Shown piece by piece: positions 8,869 through 18,093 of a stretch of 64,000 nt of DNA. Below the pieces are notes generated by a model. That model did not search any database. It was not told where the DNA came from and saw nothing but the letters and a program-made list of their open reading frames with translations. The stretch is taken from contig CANPZE010000002.1 of assembly GCA_947589315.1 (NCBI GenBank), forward strand, positions 1-64,000, given 5' to 3'. The position numbers were made by a program, and so were the translations under genes. Position 1 is the first letter of the stretch, and each line of letters begins with the position of its first letter. Source of the DNA: an uncultured Lachnospiraceae bacterium (GTDB taxonomy: Bacteria; Bacillota; Clostridia; Lachnospirales; Lachnospiraceae).

Positions 8869-9231
8869 TTAATCTAATAGGATTTTTTGAATTGTCTTGA
8901 GCAGACGGTCTTGCTCCACCGGCTTCAGAAGATAGCCCTGCGGACGGCATTTCAATACAGCCTCCACATCTTCCCGATCATCTACCCCTGTAAGGAAAAT
9001 CACAGGGATATCCTTCGTTTCGTCCTCATTCTGCAGCTTCCGAAAGGTTTCCTTTCCGCTCATAATAGGCATATCATAATCTAATAAGATCAAATCCGGC
9101 TGTTCCTTCTTAGCAATCTTGATGCCCTCAAGTCCAGATGGCGCCATTAATGTCTCATAGTTATTCTGTAACAGCATATTTAAGGTCCTGCGCTGGATCA
9201 TACTGTCATCAATTAATAAAATGCGTTTCAT
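8869..9231 (-). CDS. Stand-alone response regulator receiver
   Basis: 'MKRILLIDDSMIQ...LILLDYDMPIMSG...IFLTG...GYLLKPV'; no output domain. Confidence 0.92.
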   Translation of the reverse strand: MKRILLIDDSMIQRRTLNMLLQNNYETLMAPSGLEGIKIAKKEQPDLILLDYDMPIMSGKETFRKLQNEDETKDIPVIFLTGVDDREDVEAVLKCRPQGYLLKPVEQDRLLKTIQKILLD

Positions 9232-9308
9232 TTCCGACCATCCTTTATGTAAGTATTCTAATACGGATAAGTATATCACAAAGCATATGATAAGAAAAGA
9301 AGATTCTT

Positions 9309-10340
9309 TTATAAGCAGCCTCTCTGCCCGATCGCCAGAGAGGGGACCGCATTCAGGTCCAGACCATGCCTTATCCCTGCCATATATTCATAATACCCCT
9401 GCACCCCTATCATAGCGCCGTTATCTGTACAGTAAACCGGCGATGGATGATATAATGTCAGGTGTTCCTCTTGGCATGCCTGCTCCATGGCCCTGCGCAA
9501 TGCAGAATTGGCAGCTACTCCTCCCGCCACAGCAATCTTTGTCTCCCCCAGCTTTCGGGCCCCTCTTACAGTGCGGTCCACAAGCACATCCACAACAGCC
9601 TGCTGAAAGGAGGCGGCTACATCCGCCGCATGAATCTCCTCTCCCTTCATACGGCAGCCATTGAGGTAATTTAATACGGCTGATTTTAAACCGGAAAAGC
9701 TGAAATCCAATTCCGATCCTCCCACCTTTGCCCTGGGAAATTCTATGGCATGGGGGTTCCCTTCCCTGGCCAGCCTGTCTACCTTAGGCCCTCCGGGATA
9801 GCCCAGCCCGATTGCCCGGGCTACCTTATCAAAGGCTTCCCCTGCAGCATCGTCATGCGTACAGCCGATGATCTGAAATTTATTATATTCCTCTACCCGC
9901 ACCAGATGGGTATGCCCTCCCGATACTACCAGGCATAAAAACGGCGGCTCCAGTTCCGGATGTTCGATATAGTTGGCAGCAATATGCCCCTCGATATGAT
10001 GGACGCCTACCAGCGGCTTATGCAGGCCGTATGCCAACGCCTTGGCAGTCCCTACTCCCACCAGCAGCGCCCCCACCAGTCCAGGCCCATAAGTTACGCT
10101 GACAGCAGTAATATCTTGCAGAGATACCGATGCCTCTGACAAAGCTTCTTCAATTACCTGATTGACCCTTTCCACATGCTTCCTGGAAGCAATCTCCGGA
10201 ACTACGCCGCCATACAGAGTATGAATATCGATCTGGGAGGAGATTACGTTGGACAGGACCTCCCGCCCGTTCCTGACTACGGCGGCAGCCGTCTCGTCGC
10301 AGGAGCTCTCGATCCCCAGCATTATTACATCCTGACTCAT
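9309..10340 (-). CDS. tsaD: tRNA N6-adenosine threonylcarbamoyltransferase TsaD
   Basis: '[15 protein letters not shown]', '[11 protein letters not shown]', 'SGGHTHLV'. Confidence 0.97.
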   Translation of the reverse strand: MSQDVIMLGIESSCDETAAAVVRNGREVLSNVISSQIDIHTLYGGVVPEIASRKHVERVNQVIEEALSEASVSLQDITAVSVTYGPGLVGALLVGVGTAKALAYGLHKPLVGVHHIEGHIAANYIEHPELEPPFLCLVVSGGHTHLVRVEEYNKFQIIGCTHDDAAGEAFDKVARAIGLGYPGGPKVDRLAREGNPHAIEFPRAKVGGSELDFSFSGLKSAVLNYLNGCRMKGEEIHAADVAASFQQAVVDVLVDRTVRGARKLGETKIAVAGGVAANSALRRAMEQACQEEHLTLYHPSPVYCTDNGAMIGVQGYYEYMAGIRHGLDLNAVPSLAIGQRGCL

Positions 10341-10343
10341 ATC

Positions 10344-10928
10344 TTATTCCTCTTCATTATCAATTTCCTTCCATCCCAGGATCTTCCATTTTCCATTTTT
10401 ATCCTGACGGCACAGAAATTCCTCATACACTATAGTATGTTTGCTCTTCACGCTCTCAAACATGCTGGTGTCCAGCGTGGCGCACTTTCTGCCATCCTGG
10501 GTGGCATATTTTACATCGCTGTCATTATCCACTGTATAGGAGGATATCAGCCTTCCTTCCTTGGAAAATGCCTTAATCTCCGCCTTCAGCCTGCCTAACA
10601 TTTTCTCCCAGCTATTTTCTTCATATTCCAGAAATTCTTCATCATACAGCAGACGCAGCTGCTTCAGCAGATCCTCCAGATCCTCCTCTTTCATCTCTGT
10701 ATTATACAGACACTGGTTCAGCCGCCAGTACATTTTTACTACCTCTGAGGGAGTCCCCGGATAACTGTTCTCCAGATCCTTCGCCTTCAGCTTTTCAATC
10801 TCAGAGCTGGGAAGTTCCGCCTCCTCCTCCTGCGATTCATTATTCTGGGACATTTTGTAATAACCTCCTAAGAGTAATGCCGCCGCACACAGGATCGCGA
10901 CAAACGCTGTTATCACCTTTCTGTTCAT
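10344..10928 (-). CDS. Uncharacterised membrane-anchored protein
   Basis: One N-terminal hydrophobic helix then a soluble charged domain; adjacent to tsaD. Confidence 0.7.
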   Translation of the reverse strand: MNRKVITAFVAILCAAALLLGGYYKMSQNNESQEEEAELPSSEIEKLKAKDLENSYPGTPSEVVKMYWRLNQCLYNTEMKEEDLEDLLKQLRLLYDEEFLEYEENSWEKMLGRLKAEIKAFSKEGRLISSYTVDNDSDVKYATQDGRKCATLDTSMFESVKSKHTIVYEEFLCRQDKNGKWKILGWKEIDNEEE

Positions 10929-11001
10929 TCTTTATTCCCCCTTCGTAAAGCGCTACAGCCCAATATTATTTGTATTATACAATATATTTCCAGAAATTGC
11001 A

Positions 11002-11916
11002 TTAAGTTTCCTCGGGAAATTGCAGAGTACAGCTCTTTCTGTCCTTGCCTGCCTTTGCCGCCGGAAATATTTTTTTGACCTCCCGCATATAATTCTCCGG
11101 ATAAAGCATGGACGGACTGTAATGCGTCAGCCAAAGCTCCCCCACTCCAGCCTCCTTTGCCGTCCTGGCCGCCTCGTACATCGTCATATGCTTATGTTCC
11201 TCTGCCTTTTTCTGCTTTTCCTCTTCCCCATACATGCCCTCACAGATCAACAGATCGGAATCCGCCGCATTCTCTATCAGAGAAGGCGTTGGCCGGGTAT
11301 CGGTACAATAGGTGAGTTTGATCCCCCGTCTCGGTTCTCCGATAACCATATCCGGGGTATATACCCGCCCTTCTTCCTCAATGGTCTCCCCTTTCTGCAG
11401 CCGGCTCCACAGCTTTAGCGGAACCTGATTCTGCTTGGCCAGCTCTGGATAGAATTTGCCGCCCCGCGGGACTTCAATCGAATATCCATAACAGACGACA
11501 TTATGATTGACGCGGAAGGCCGTTAAGCGGTAGCCGTTAATCTCCAGGGAATGTTCCCGCTCTGACAATTCTATAAACTGCAGTGGAAAAGGAAGCCCCG
11601 GCGCAATCACCCGCAAAGCATTGACTACCCGTTCCAACCCTTTCGGCCCGACCAATGTCACCGGTTCTGTCCGCTCAGAATTTCCCATAGACAGCAGCAA
11701 TCCTGGCAGTCCGCTAATATGGTCTCCATGAAAATGGGTAAAACAAATCGTATCGATAGGGTTCACACTCCAGCCTTTTTCCCGGATGGCAACCTGTGTG
11801 CCCTCCCCACAATCGATCAGCAGGCTGCTCCCTTCCAACCGGGTCATCAAAGCAGTCAGCCACCGCCCTGGCAAAGGCATCATCCCGCTGGTCCCCAGCA
11901 AACATACATCTAACAT
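11002..11916 (-). CDS. rnz: Ribonuclease Z
   Basis: 'MLDVCLLGTSGMMPLPGRWLTALM', 'FTHFHGDHISGLPGLL', 'LTHYSP'. Confidence 0.93.
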   Translation of the reverse strand: MLDVCLLGTSGMMPLPGRWLTALMTRLEGSSLLIDCGEGTQVAIREKGWSVNPIDTICFTHFHGDHISGLPGLLLSMGNSERTEPVTLVGPKGLERVVNALRVIAPGLPFPLQFIELSEREHSLEINGYRLTAFRVNHNVVCYGYSIEVPRGGKFYPELAKQNQVPLKLWSRLQKGETIEEEGRVYTPDMVIGEPRRGIKLTYCTDTRPTPSLIENAADSDLLICEGMYGEEEKQKKAEEHKHMTMYEAARTAKEAGVGELWLTHYSPSMLYPENYMREVKKIFPAAKAGKDRKSCTLQFPEET

Positions 11917-12047
11917 ACAGATCCTCCATGCCGCCTCCTGCGGCTCCAATAATAACGAAAAAACAGAAAAGGGCATGATACTGACTGTCTGGCAGCCAGT
12001 CCAAGCCCCTTACCACGATTGCAGTTCGTTGCTGCGTACCCATTATA

Positions 12048-12263
12048 TCATAATTCTGTAGCCTCTGTCACTACAGGCGGGATCATTAATTTGGATATCA
12101 TGTCTTCATAGCAGTCCTCGCAGAGAAGGAAAGAATGGATTTCTCCATCTTTTTTTGAAAAATAGCCCCACTGCTTTTTTCCTTCAAACACATCTTCCTT
12201 TAAGATCCCATTCTCCATCCGGAGTTCCCTTCCACAACCATTGCATTTGAGTATCTCGTTCAT
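12048..12263 (-). CDS. Small zinc-ribbon-like hypothetical protein
   Basis: CxxC pairs 'CNGCGREL' and 'CEDCYEDM'. Confidence 0.65.
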   Translation of the reverse strand: MNEILKCNGCGRELRMENGILKEDVFEGKKQWGYFSKKDGEIHSFLLCEDCYEDMISKLMIPPVVTEATEL

Positions 12264-12314
12264 CAAAGTATCTCCTTTCCGGCCAAAGCCGTCCATTTTC
12301 TCCCTTACTTTAGA

Positions 12315-12788
12315 TTATAAAAACAAGTCTCTCTTTTGTATAGTGGAAATTTCCGGCAGGCTTCTGCACATAATAACAGCATCCTCTGCAGGCTGCGTAT
12401 AATATCCTTTTCTCCGTCCCAATTTCTGAAAGAAATGCTTCTGGTAGAGCGCTATAGCCGGTGTGTTGGAAGCGCGGACCTCTAACAGGATCCTGTCCGC
12501 TCCCTTCTGCCCGCATTGAAGCAGGCCTTCTTCCAGCAGCCGGGCGCCCACCCCTTGCCTTTTTCTTTCCGGCTTTACAGCAATACGATACAAGTCGCCT
12601 GTGTCAAAGGAAAGCAGAAACAGGCAATAACCCGCCAGTTCTTCATTGATCTGCGCTTTCAAGAAGACAGCAGCCGGATTATCGACAAACCCTTCCAGGC
12701 TGCCCTTGCCCCAAGGCCTGGTAAAATTATCCTGTTCTATTTTACAAATTGCGGGAATGTCCTGTTCCTCGATCTGTTTAATCCTCAT
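12315..12788 (-). CDS. rimI: Ribosomal protein S18-alanine N-acetyltransferase RimI
   Basis: GNAT motif 'RIAVKPERKRQGVGARLLEEGL'; next to tsaB/tsaE. Confidence 0.9.
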   Translation of the reverse strand: MRIKQIEEQDIPAICKIEQDNFTRPWGKGSLEGFVDNPAAVFLKAQINEELAGYCLFLLSFDTGDLYRIAVKPERKRQGVGARLLEEGLLQCGQKGADRILLEVRASNTPAIALYQKHFFQKLGRRKGYYTQPAEDAVIMCRSLPEISTIQKRDLFL

Positions 12789-13485
12789 GAAGCCTTTCCG
12801 CCCTCTCTCTTTCCGCCTGGGATGGACGGAGATAAACCGGCCTGAATTCCGAAGCCTTCTCTATCCTTCCCTCCTGAAAATATACAGCCCCCAACGTTGC
12901 AATGGCAGCCGCGCTCTGGCGTAATCTGTGAGCCGGGGCAAAATCATAGCTTCCTTTCAGCCCCTGTCGGATAGCATCCTGATATACCGGCACCCCGTCT
13001 CCTAAAAAATGGATCTGATCGGAGTATTGGTTCAGATATCCCAGGAGTTCCCAAATATCGATCGCCTGCTGCTCCAGAACCTTCGTCAGCCTTCCCTCTT
13101 CCATGCGGTACACTGCCGTATATACCTGATCCCTCCTGGCATCCATGACCGGACAGATCAATCCTTCCGCTTCTGCCAGTTGATATGCCAGCCCTTCCAG
13201 GGTAGGCACCGCCACCAAGGGCTTGTCCAGGGCTAATCCCAGCCCCTTTGCTGTTGACGCTCCGATCCTGAGGCCGGTAAAAGAGCCGGGGCCGGACGCC
13301 ACAGCAATCCCGTCCAGTTCTTCCAGGGCGATCCCCGACATCTTTACTGCCTGGTCCAGCATGGGCAGCAATGTCTGGGAATGGGTCTTTTTATTATTCA
13401 CGGTAAATTCTGCCGCCAGCACATCATCCGCCAGCACTGCCACGGAAGCCGCCATCCCGGAGCTGTCGATTCCTAATATTTTCAT
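12778..13485 (-). CDS. tsaB: tRNA threonylcarbamoyladenosine biosynthesis protein TsaB
   Basis: 'MKILGIDSSGMAASVAV', 'VASGPGSFTGLRIGASTAKGL'. Confidence 0.93.
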   Translation of the reverse strand: MKILGIDSSGMAASVAVLADDVLAAEFTVNNKKTHSQTLLPMLDQAVKMSGIALEELDGIAVASGPGSFTGLRIGASTAKGLGLALDKPLVAVPTLEGLAYQLAEAEGLICPVMDARRDQVYTAVYRMEEGRLTKVLEQQAIDIWELLGYLNQYSDQIHFLGDGVPVYQDAIRQGLKGSYDFAPAHRLRQSAAAIATLGAVYFQEGRIEKASEFRPVYLRPSQAERERAERLHED

Positions 13486-13499
13486 TTCCTCCTCCCTCC

Positions 13500-13919
13500 T
13501 TATCCGATCAAGATCCTGCGGTAATCAAACCCTTTCTCCATGTCCTTTTCAATCCGTACAGAGACTGCTTTCTCCGGGATCAATTCCCGGATCAGTTCCG
13601 CCCATTCGATCAGGCATACCCCATCTCCATAAAAATATTCCTCATAGCCGATCTCTTCCATTTCCTCAATGTCAGCGATGCGGTACACGTCAAAATGATA
13701 TAAGGGCAGGCGTCCCTCTTCATAGATCTGCAGGATCGTATAGGTAGGGCTGGTGATCGTATCCTGAATCCCCAGTCCCTTCCCAAATCCCTTGGTAAAT
13801 ACAGTCTTGCCCACCCCCAGGTCTCCATTCAGCAGAATAATGTCTCCCGGCTTGCAGGATGCCGCCATCTTCTCTCCGATCTGCCGGGTGTCTTCCTCAC
13901 AAAAGCTTTCCATCGTCAT
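13500..13919 (-). CDS. tsaE: tRNA threonylcarbamoyladenosine biosynthesis ATPase TsaE
   Basis: 'LNGDLGVGKTVFTKGFGKGLG', 'HFDVYRI', 'LIEWAEL'. Confidence 0.93.
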   Translation of the reverse strand: MTMESFCEEDTRQIGEKMAASCKPGDIILLNGDLGVGKTVFTKGFGKGLGIQDTITSPTYTILQIYEEGRLPLYHFDVYRIADIEEMEEIGYEEYFYGDGVCLIEWAELIRELIPEKAVSVRIEKDMEKGFDYRRILIG

Positions 13920-14448
13920 CCTGCCCCTCCTTTTGCTCCTCTTCCTGTTCCGGAATATGATCCCGGTATTTCTCCATCATAGCCGATGTCAGTTCCACTA
14001 ACGCATCGAACTGGCCGCCACACTGGCGTTCCGGGAAAATAAAAGCGCGGACGGGAGACATGTAAAGATAGAGATTTCTTCCGGAAAGGACCTTCTTCCG
14101 GACCTCATGCCACTTTACCCTGACCTCTTCCTCTCCCCGGGATATCCGGATCCCCTCTTCTCCCAGACAGTAATGCAGCGATGCATTGATATTTTTATTC
14201 TTGCGCACCTGCGCCTTAGTCTTAAAGAAAAGCATCACCGGCTGTACCACAGTGAAAAGCAGCCCCAAGATCGCGAAAAGTAACCTGGCGGTCCCGTCCA
14301 ATGTGTCAAAGCGGAGAACCAGGCAGGCTATGCCGGCTGCGCTGATCAACAAGCCAAAGATCCCTGACAGACTCACATAAGTATGGCGCATAGTAAACCG
14401 GTACAATTCTCCGGCAGTAAGCTCTACATCAAACTCAATCTCTTTCAT
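13897..14448 (-). CDS. YcxB-like membrane protein
   Basis: Two TM helices followed by 'GEEGIRISRGEEEVRVKWHEVRKK' and 'FPERQ'. Confidence 0.7.
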   Translation of the reverse strand: MKEIEFDVELTAGELYRFTMRHTYVSLSGIFGLLISAAGIACLVLRFDTLDGTARLLFAILGLLFTVVQPVMLFFKTKAQVRKNKNINASLHYCLGEEGIRISRGEEEVRVKWHEVRKKVLSGRNLYLYMSPVRAFIFPERQCGGQFDALVELTSAMMEKYRDHIPEQEEEQKEGQDDDGKLL

Positions 14449-14650
14449 AAATAAACTCCATTCCTGCATAATAATAACGTAGCGCCTCTTCCTCCCCAGC
14501 GCTTTGCTAATTATAGCAGAACACATGCAAAAGGGCAATCCCGGCAGCTGGGAAAGCAATACACAAATCCTTTTACTTATGGTAAACTATTGACAGTGCT
14601 TTGAAGGATCTCCGGAACGGTCCATGATTCTATAGAAATGAGGAAATGAT

Positions 14651-16513
14651 ATGCAGGAAAAAGAAGAGTTGGAATATCAGCTTAGAGAACAGATAGACTT
14701 TAAGAAATTAAATGAGCTTTGCGAGTACCTCACCGATGCAGTCCGGGAAATCTTCCAGTCCTGCGGCCTTTATTTCCGTATCTTCTCCCGGGTCAAATCA
14801 GTAGAGTCCATCGCCCGCAAGCTTCTCCACGGACAATACGGCACCCAGGCCAATCCCAAGAATCTCCAGGATCTGATCGGCCTCCGTGTCGTCCTCTATT
14901 ATTATGATGACCTGAGCATCTGCAGGGATATTATGGAGAGTACCTTTCAGATGGTGGATTCCTGGTCCAAAACAAATTACAATGCCGATGAATTTAAAGC
15001 AGCCAAGATCAACGGCGTCTTTAAGATCCCCGCAGAATATTTCCGCAGCTACACGAGATCCATTTGGACCCTCCCCATCGACACCACCTTTGAGATCCAG
15101 TTCCGCACCGTTTTCTTTGAAGGCTGGCATGAGATCGAACACGATATGCGTTATAAAAGCCTCCTCTCCGATGCCCAATTCTGGCAGGGCAGCGAAGAGC
15201 TGTCCCGTATTTTGAACTGCATCCTGGCCAACCTGGAATTAAGCGACTGGTCCCTGGTACAGCTTTTCGATCAGCTGTCTTACAACCATTACAAAAATGG
15301 CAATTGGGAACTGATGCTGAAAAGCAAATTCCGCATTAAAATGGATGACAGCATCCCCCTGGATCACAGGATCCTTTCGATCTTTGACCAGAACCGGGAG
15401 GTCGCCAAACAGTTTTTTAAATGTTCCCGCCACAGCCTGATCCGGGAATTGTTAAAGCAGGATTCCACTCATGTGACGCACAATCTGATCATCCAGATCC
15501 TGAATGACACAAGCGTCCACAATGAGGAAATCGGCCGGGTATGCCGCCAGCTTGCCTCCCCGCAGGCAGAACACAGCTTCCAGAAGCCCTCTCTGTCTCC
15601 TTTAGATTCCTATACGCTATTTCATATAGATATCCCTCTGCTCCACCGGGCCAGCCGGGATATGCATAACGAATTTTTAACCGCAGCCAACATCCTGTAC
15701 AAGTGGGCAAAGCATAAGATGAATGCTGTATTTCCTGACCTGCCCGCAGATATTTCCTCCTATCATGGACAGCTCCCGGGTTACAGTCTGGATATCCGTT
15801 TCCAGCCAGGACAGCCCTCCTTTGAGATACAGCTTTGCTATATTGATACCCAGCACATCGGCACTCTTTGGCAAATGGATTCTTCCATCAAAAGAAGAGG
15901 GGATTTGCTGCAGCTTCGCCATGTTACCAGCTACAGCATCCCCCGCGGCACCATCCACAAGGAAACCTTCTGCAAGCCTTCCTTTCTCGCCGACCTGTCG
16001 AATAAGATAGGGCTGTTGGATGGGATCCGCCTGAGCGCCAAGGCGCATTTTGTCAGCAAACAAACGGACTTTGACGGATTGCTCCGCCTTTTGGAGCATC
16101 CGCAGCGCCAGCTTCCCATTGTAGTGCTTTTACAGCACGCCCCCTCTGCCTCCCAGGAAGACAAATGGGACGGATATGATATGAATACCTTTTCTGTCAA
16201 TGGAACCCGCCTTGCGAAAGTAACCGGTCTGTACTCCCATATTTTTATGATAAGCCACAGGTTTCTGGGACAATGGGTGAAGGCCCAGAACCTTTCTCCC
16301 TCAGAGGCAGACGGCTGTATTATGATCTTCTGGCCTGGTTCCCCAGAGAAAAAAGTAGAATTATTCACCCAGGAAATGGTATTTGAGACCCACTTTGATT
16401 TTAACCGGTTTGCATTTCACGATGAAACGATCTGCGAAAAGGCGTTTCGCCACAAGCTGGTACAGCTGCTGAAAAATTATAATTGCAGCAGCCTATCTCA
16501 GGGTGATTTTTAA
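14651..16513 (+). CDS. RelA/SpoT-like nucleotidyltransferase domain fused to a large unclassified C-terminal region
   Basis: 'RVKSVESIARKLL', 'LQDLIGLRVVLYYYDD', 'FEIQFRTVFFEGWHEIEHDMRYK', then ~430 aa without a recognised domain. Confidence 0.8.
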   Translation: MQEKEELEYQLREQIDFKKLNELCEYLTDAVREIFQSCGLYFRIFSRVKSVESIARKLLHGQYGTQANPKNLQDLIGLRVVLYYYDDLSICRDIMESTFQMVDSWSKTNYNADEFKAAKINGVFKIPAEYFRSYTRSIWTLPIDTTFEIQFRTVFFEGWHEIEHDMRYKSLLSDAQFWQGSEELSRILNCILANLELSDWSLVQLFDQLSYNHYKNGNWELMLKSKFRIKMDDSIPLDHRILSIFDQNREVAKQFFKCSRHSLIRELLKQDSTHVTHNLIIQILNDTSVHNEEIGRVCRQLASPQAEHSFQKPSLSPLDSYTLFHIDIPLLHRASRDMHNEFLTAANILYKWAKHKMNAVFPDLPADISSYHGQLPGYSLDIRFQPGQPSFEIQLCYIDTQHIGTLWQMDSSIKRRGDLLQLRHVTSYSIPRGTIHKETFCKPSFLADLSNKIGLLDGIRLSAKAHFVSKQTDFDGLLRLLEHPQRQLPIVVLLQHAPSASQEDKWDGYDMNTFSVNGTRLAKVTGLYSHIFMISHRFLGQWVKAQNLSPSEADGCIMIFWPGSPEKKVELFTQEMVFETHFDFNRFAFHDETICEKAFRHKLVQLLKNYNCSSLSQGDF

Positions 16514-17758
16514 TTTCCTGCTGACCATATCTTCTTCCTTACGCTTCACAGTCACTGTGATCCGTTCTCCCGGCCTGCAGCCGGCGAGATAACGCTGTAA
16601 CTGCTGCAGGGTCTGGACCGGATGGCCGTCTATTCCCACCAGCAGATCCGCCACCCGGATCTCCCCTTCATACGCCGGGGAATCGGGGAGGACATCTGTA
16701 ATATAAATCCCCTGTTCCTCCGAATCTCCAAGGGTTCCCTTCTGCATGTCACTTCCCTGTATCCCCAGATAGGCATGCTTGCGTCCCTGGACCAGATCAT
16801 CAATGGTGTCCTTCAGCTCAGGAAGCCCCAAAAAGGAAAAGCTGCTCTCACTGCCCACATCGGTAAGATTTTCTACTGTGATGCCGATCACCTTGCCTTT
16901 TAGATTGACAATGATCCCATTCCCATCCTCACAGGAATCAATATCCGTACAGTACATATTCACCTGTCCATCTGTGATCCCCGCAGCCACGCTGTCATTG
17001 ATAATATTGCCCCACATAACGGAATACATTACGCCATCCGGGCATCCCAGCGCAATGACGGGCGTCCCTAATTTCAGATTAGATTCACCTCCAAATTCCG
17101 CTATGGTGACAGCCTTTTGCGTATCGTCCGAAAGCTTCTCCTTATCCACCGCCAGCACAGCGATCCCCAGGTCGTCCCTTCTCCCTTTCACCTTAGCCTC
17201 TATCCGTTCCCCGCCAAGAAAGAGTACATCGGCTTTCTTTGACTCTGACAGATTCTCCGTCATCGTCAATATAAAATAGCATTCTTCTGTCTCGCAGAAT
17301 ATCACGCCACATTGCTGCGTTGTTTTCTCATTGGACTGGAACCAATCCTCATCCCGGCTCTGCGCGACTGCCACAATGCAGGACCCGCACCGTTCTCCCT
17401 GTGCGGCAATCCGTTCATTCAGCTCTTTATACTGGGTGATCGTAAAATAATCCTCCAGTTCCTCTTTCGTCAGCTTCTCTGTGGCCGGAAGGCCCGCCTC
17501 CTCGCTGCTGCCCTCCTCCATAAGCCCCGCCTCCATCCTCTGGCGGGCAACCATCGTATCCGTAACGCCAAAAATAGAAGCCACTGCCACTAAAGCCAGC
17601 CCTGATACCCCTCCAAACACGACTGCCAGAACTGCTACAATTCCGATACGTTTTATAAACTGGAGTACATGCTGCTTCTTCTGCGGCCGGATCTGTTCCG
17701 TTATAAATTGATACTTCTCCTTTTCATTGTTTTCCTTATGATCTGTGCTTCTTTTCAT
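16493..17758 (-). CDS. HtrA-like (S1C family) membrane protein with C-terminal PDZ domain, probably inactive
   Basis: 'LGTPVIALGCPDGVMYSV', 'VNMYCTDIDSCEDGNGIIVNLKGKVIGI', PDZ 'GIYITDVLPDSPAYEGEIRVADLLVGIDG'; catalytic His and GNSGG motif not preserved. Confidence 0.8.
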   Translation of the reverse strand: MKRSTDHKENNEKEKYQFITEQIRPQKKQHVLQFIKRIGIVAVLAVVFGGVSGLALVAVASIFGVTDTMVARQRMEAGLMEEGSSEEAGLPATEKLTKEELEDYFTITQYKELNERIAAQGERCGSCIVAVAQSRDEDWFQSNEKTTQQCGVIFCETEECYFILTMTENLSESKKADVLFLGGERIEAKVKGRRDDLGIAVLAVDKEKLSDDTQKAVTIAEFGGESNLKLGTPVIALGCPDGVMYSVMWGNIINDSVAAGITDGQVNMYCTDIDSCEDGNGIIVNLKGKVIGITVENLTDVGSESSFSFLGLPELKDTIDDLVQGRKHAYLGIQGSDMQKGTLGDSEEQGIYITDVLPDSPAYEGEIRVADLLVGIDGHPVQTLQQLQRYLAGCRPGERITVTVKRKEEDMVSRKLKITLR

Positions 17759-18093
17759 TTACATCTCATTCCCTTCTGCTGCTATGGTTCCATATCTTTT
17801 CATTTCTTCAGCCTCTCAATCCTTTTATTTTTCCGTTCTCTCTTGATATGGTAATTATAGCACAAAAATATGAATCTTTTATGAATATTTTGTTACTATT
17901 CACGGCGAATATATTGATTATGTTTATTTTGCACAAATCCATTCCTGATTTATTGTACAGTTTTACCATTCTCTTGTTCCATTTTATATTTCTTTTTTAT
18001 TTCTTAAGGCTATTGCTATTCCCTAAAGAAGTGTTGTATGATAGGAAAAGCTATCAATTCGCATAACCGATTATCAGAATGGAGTTTTTATAT

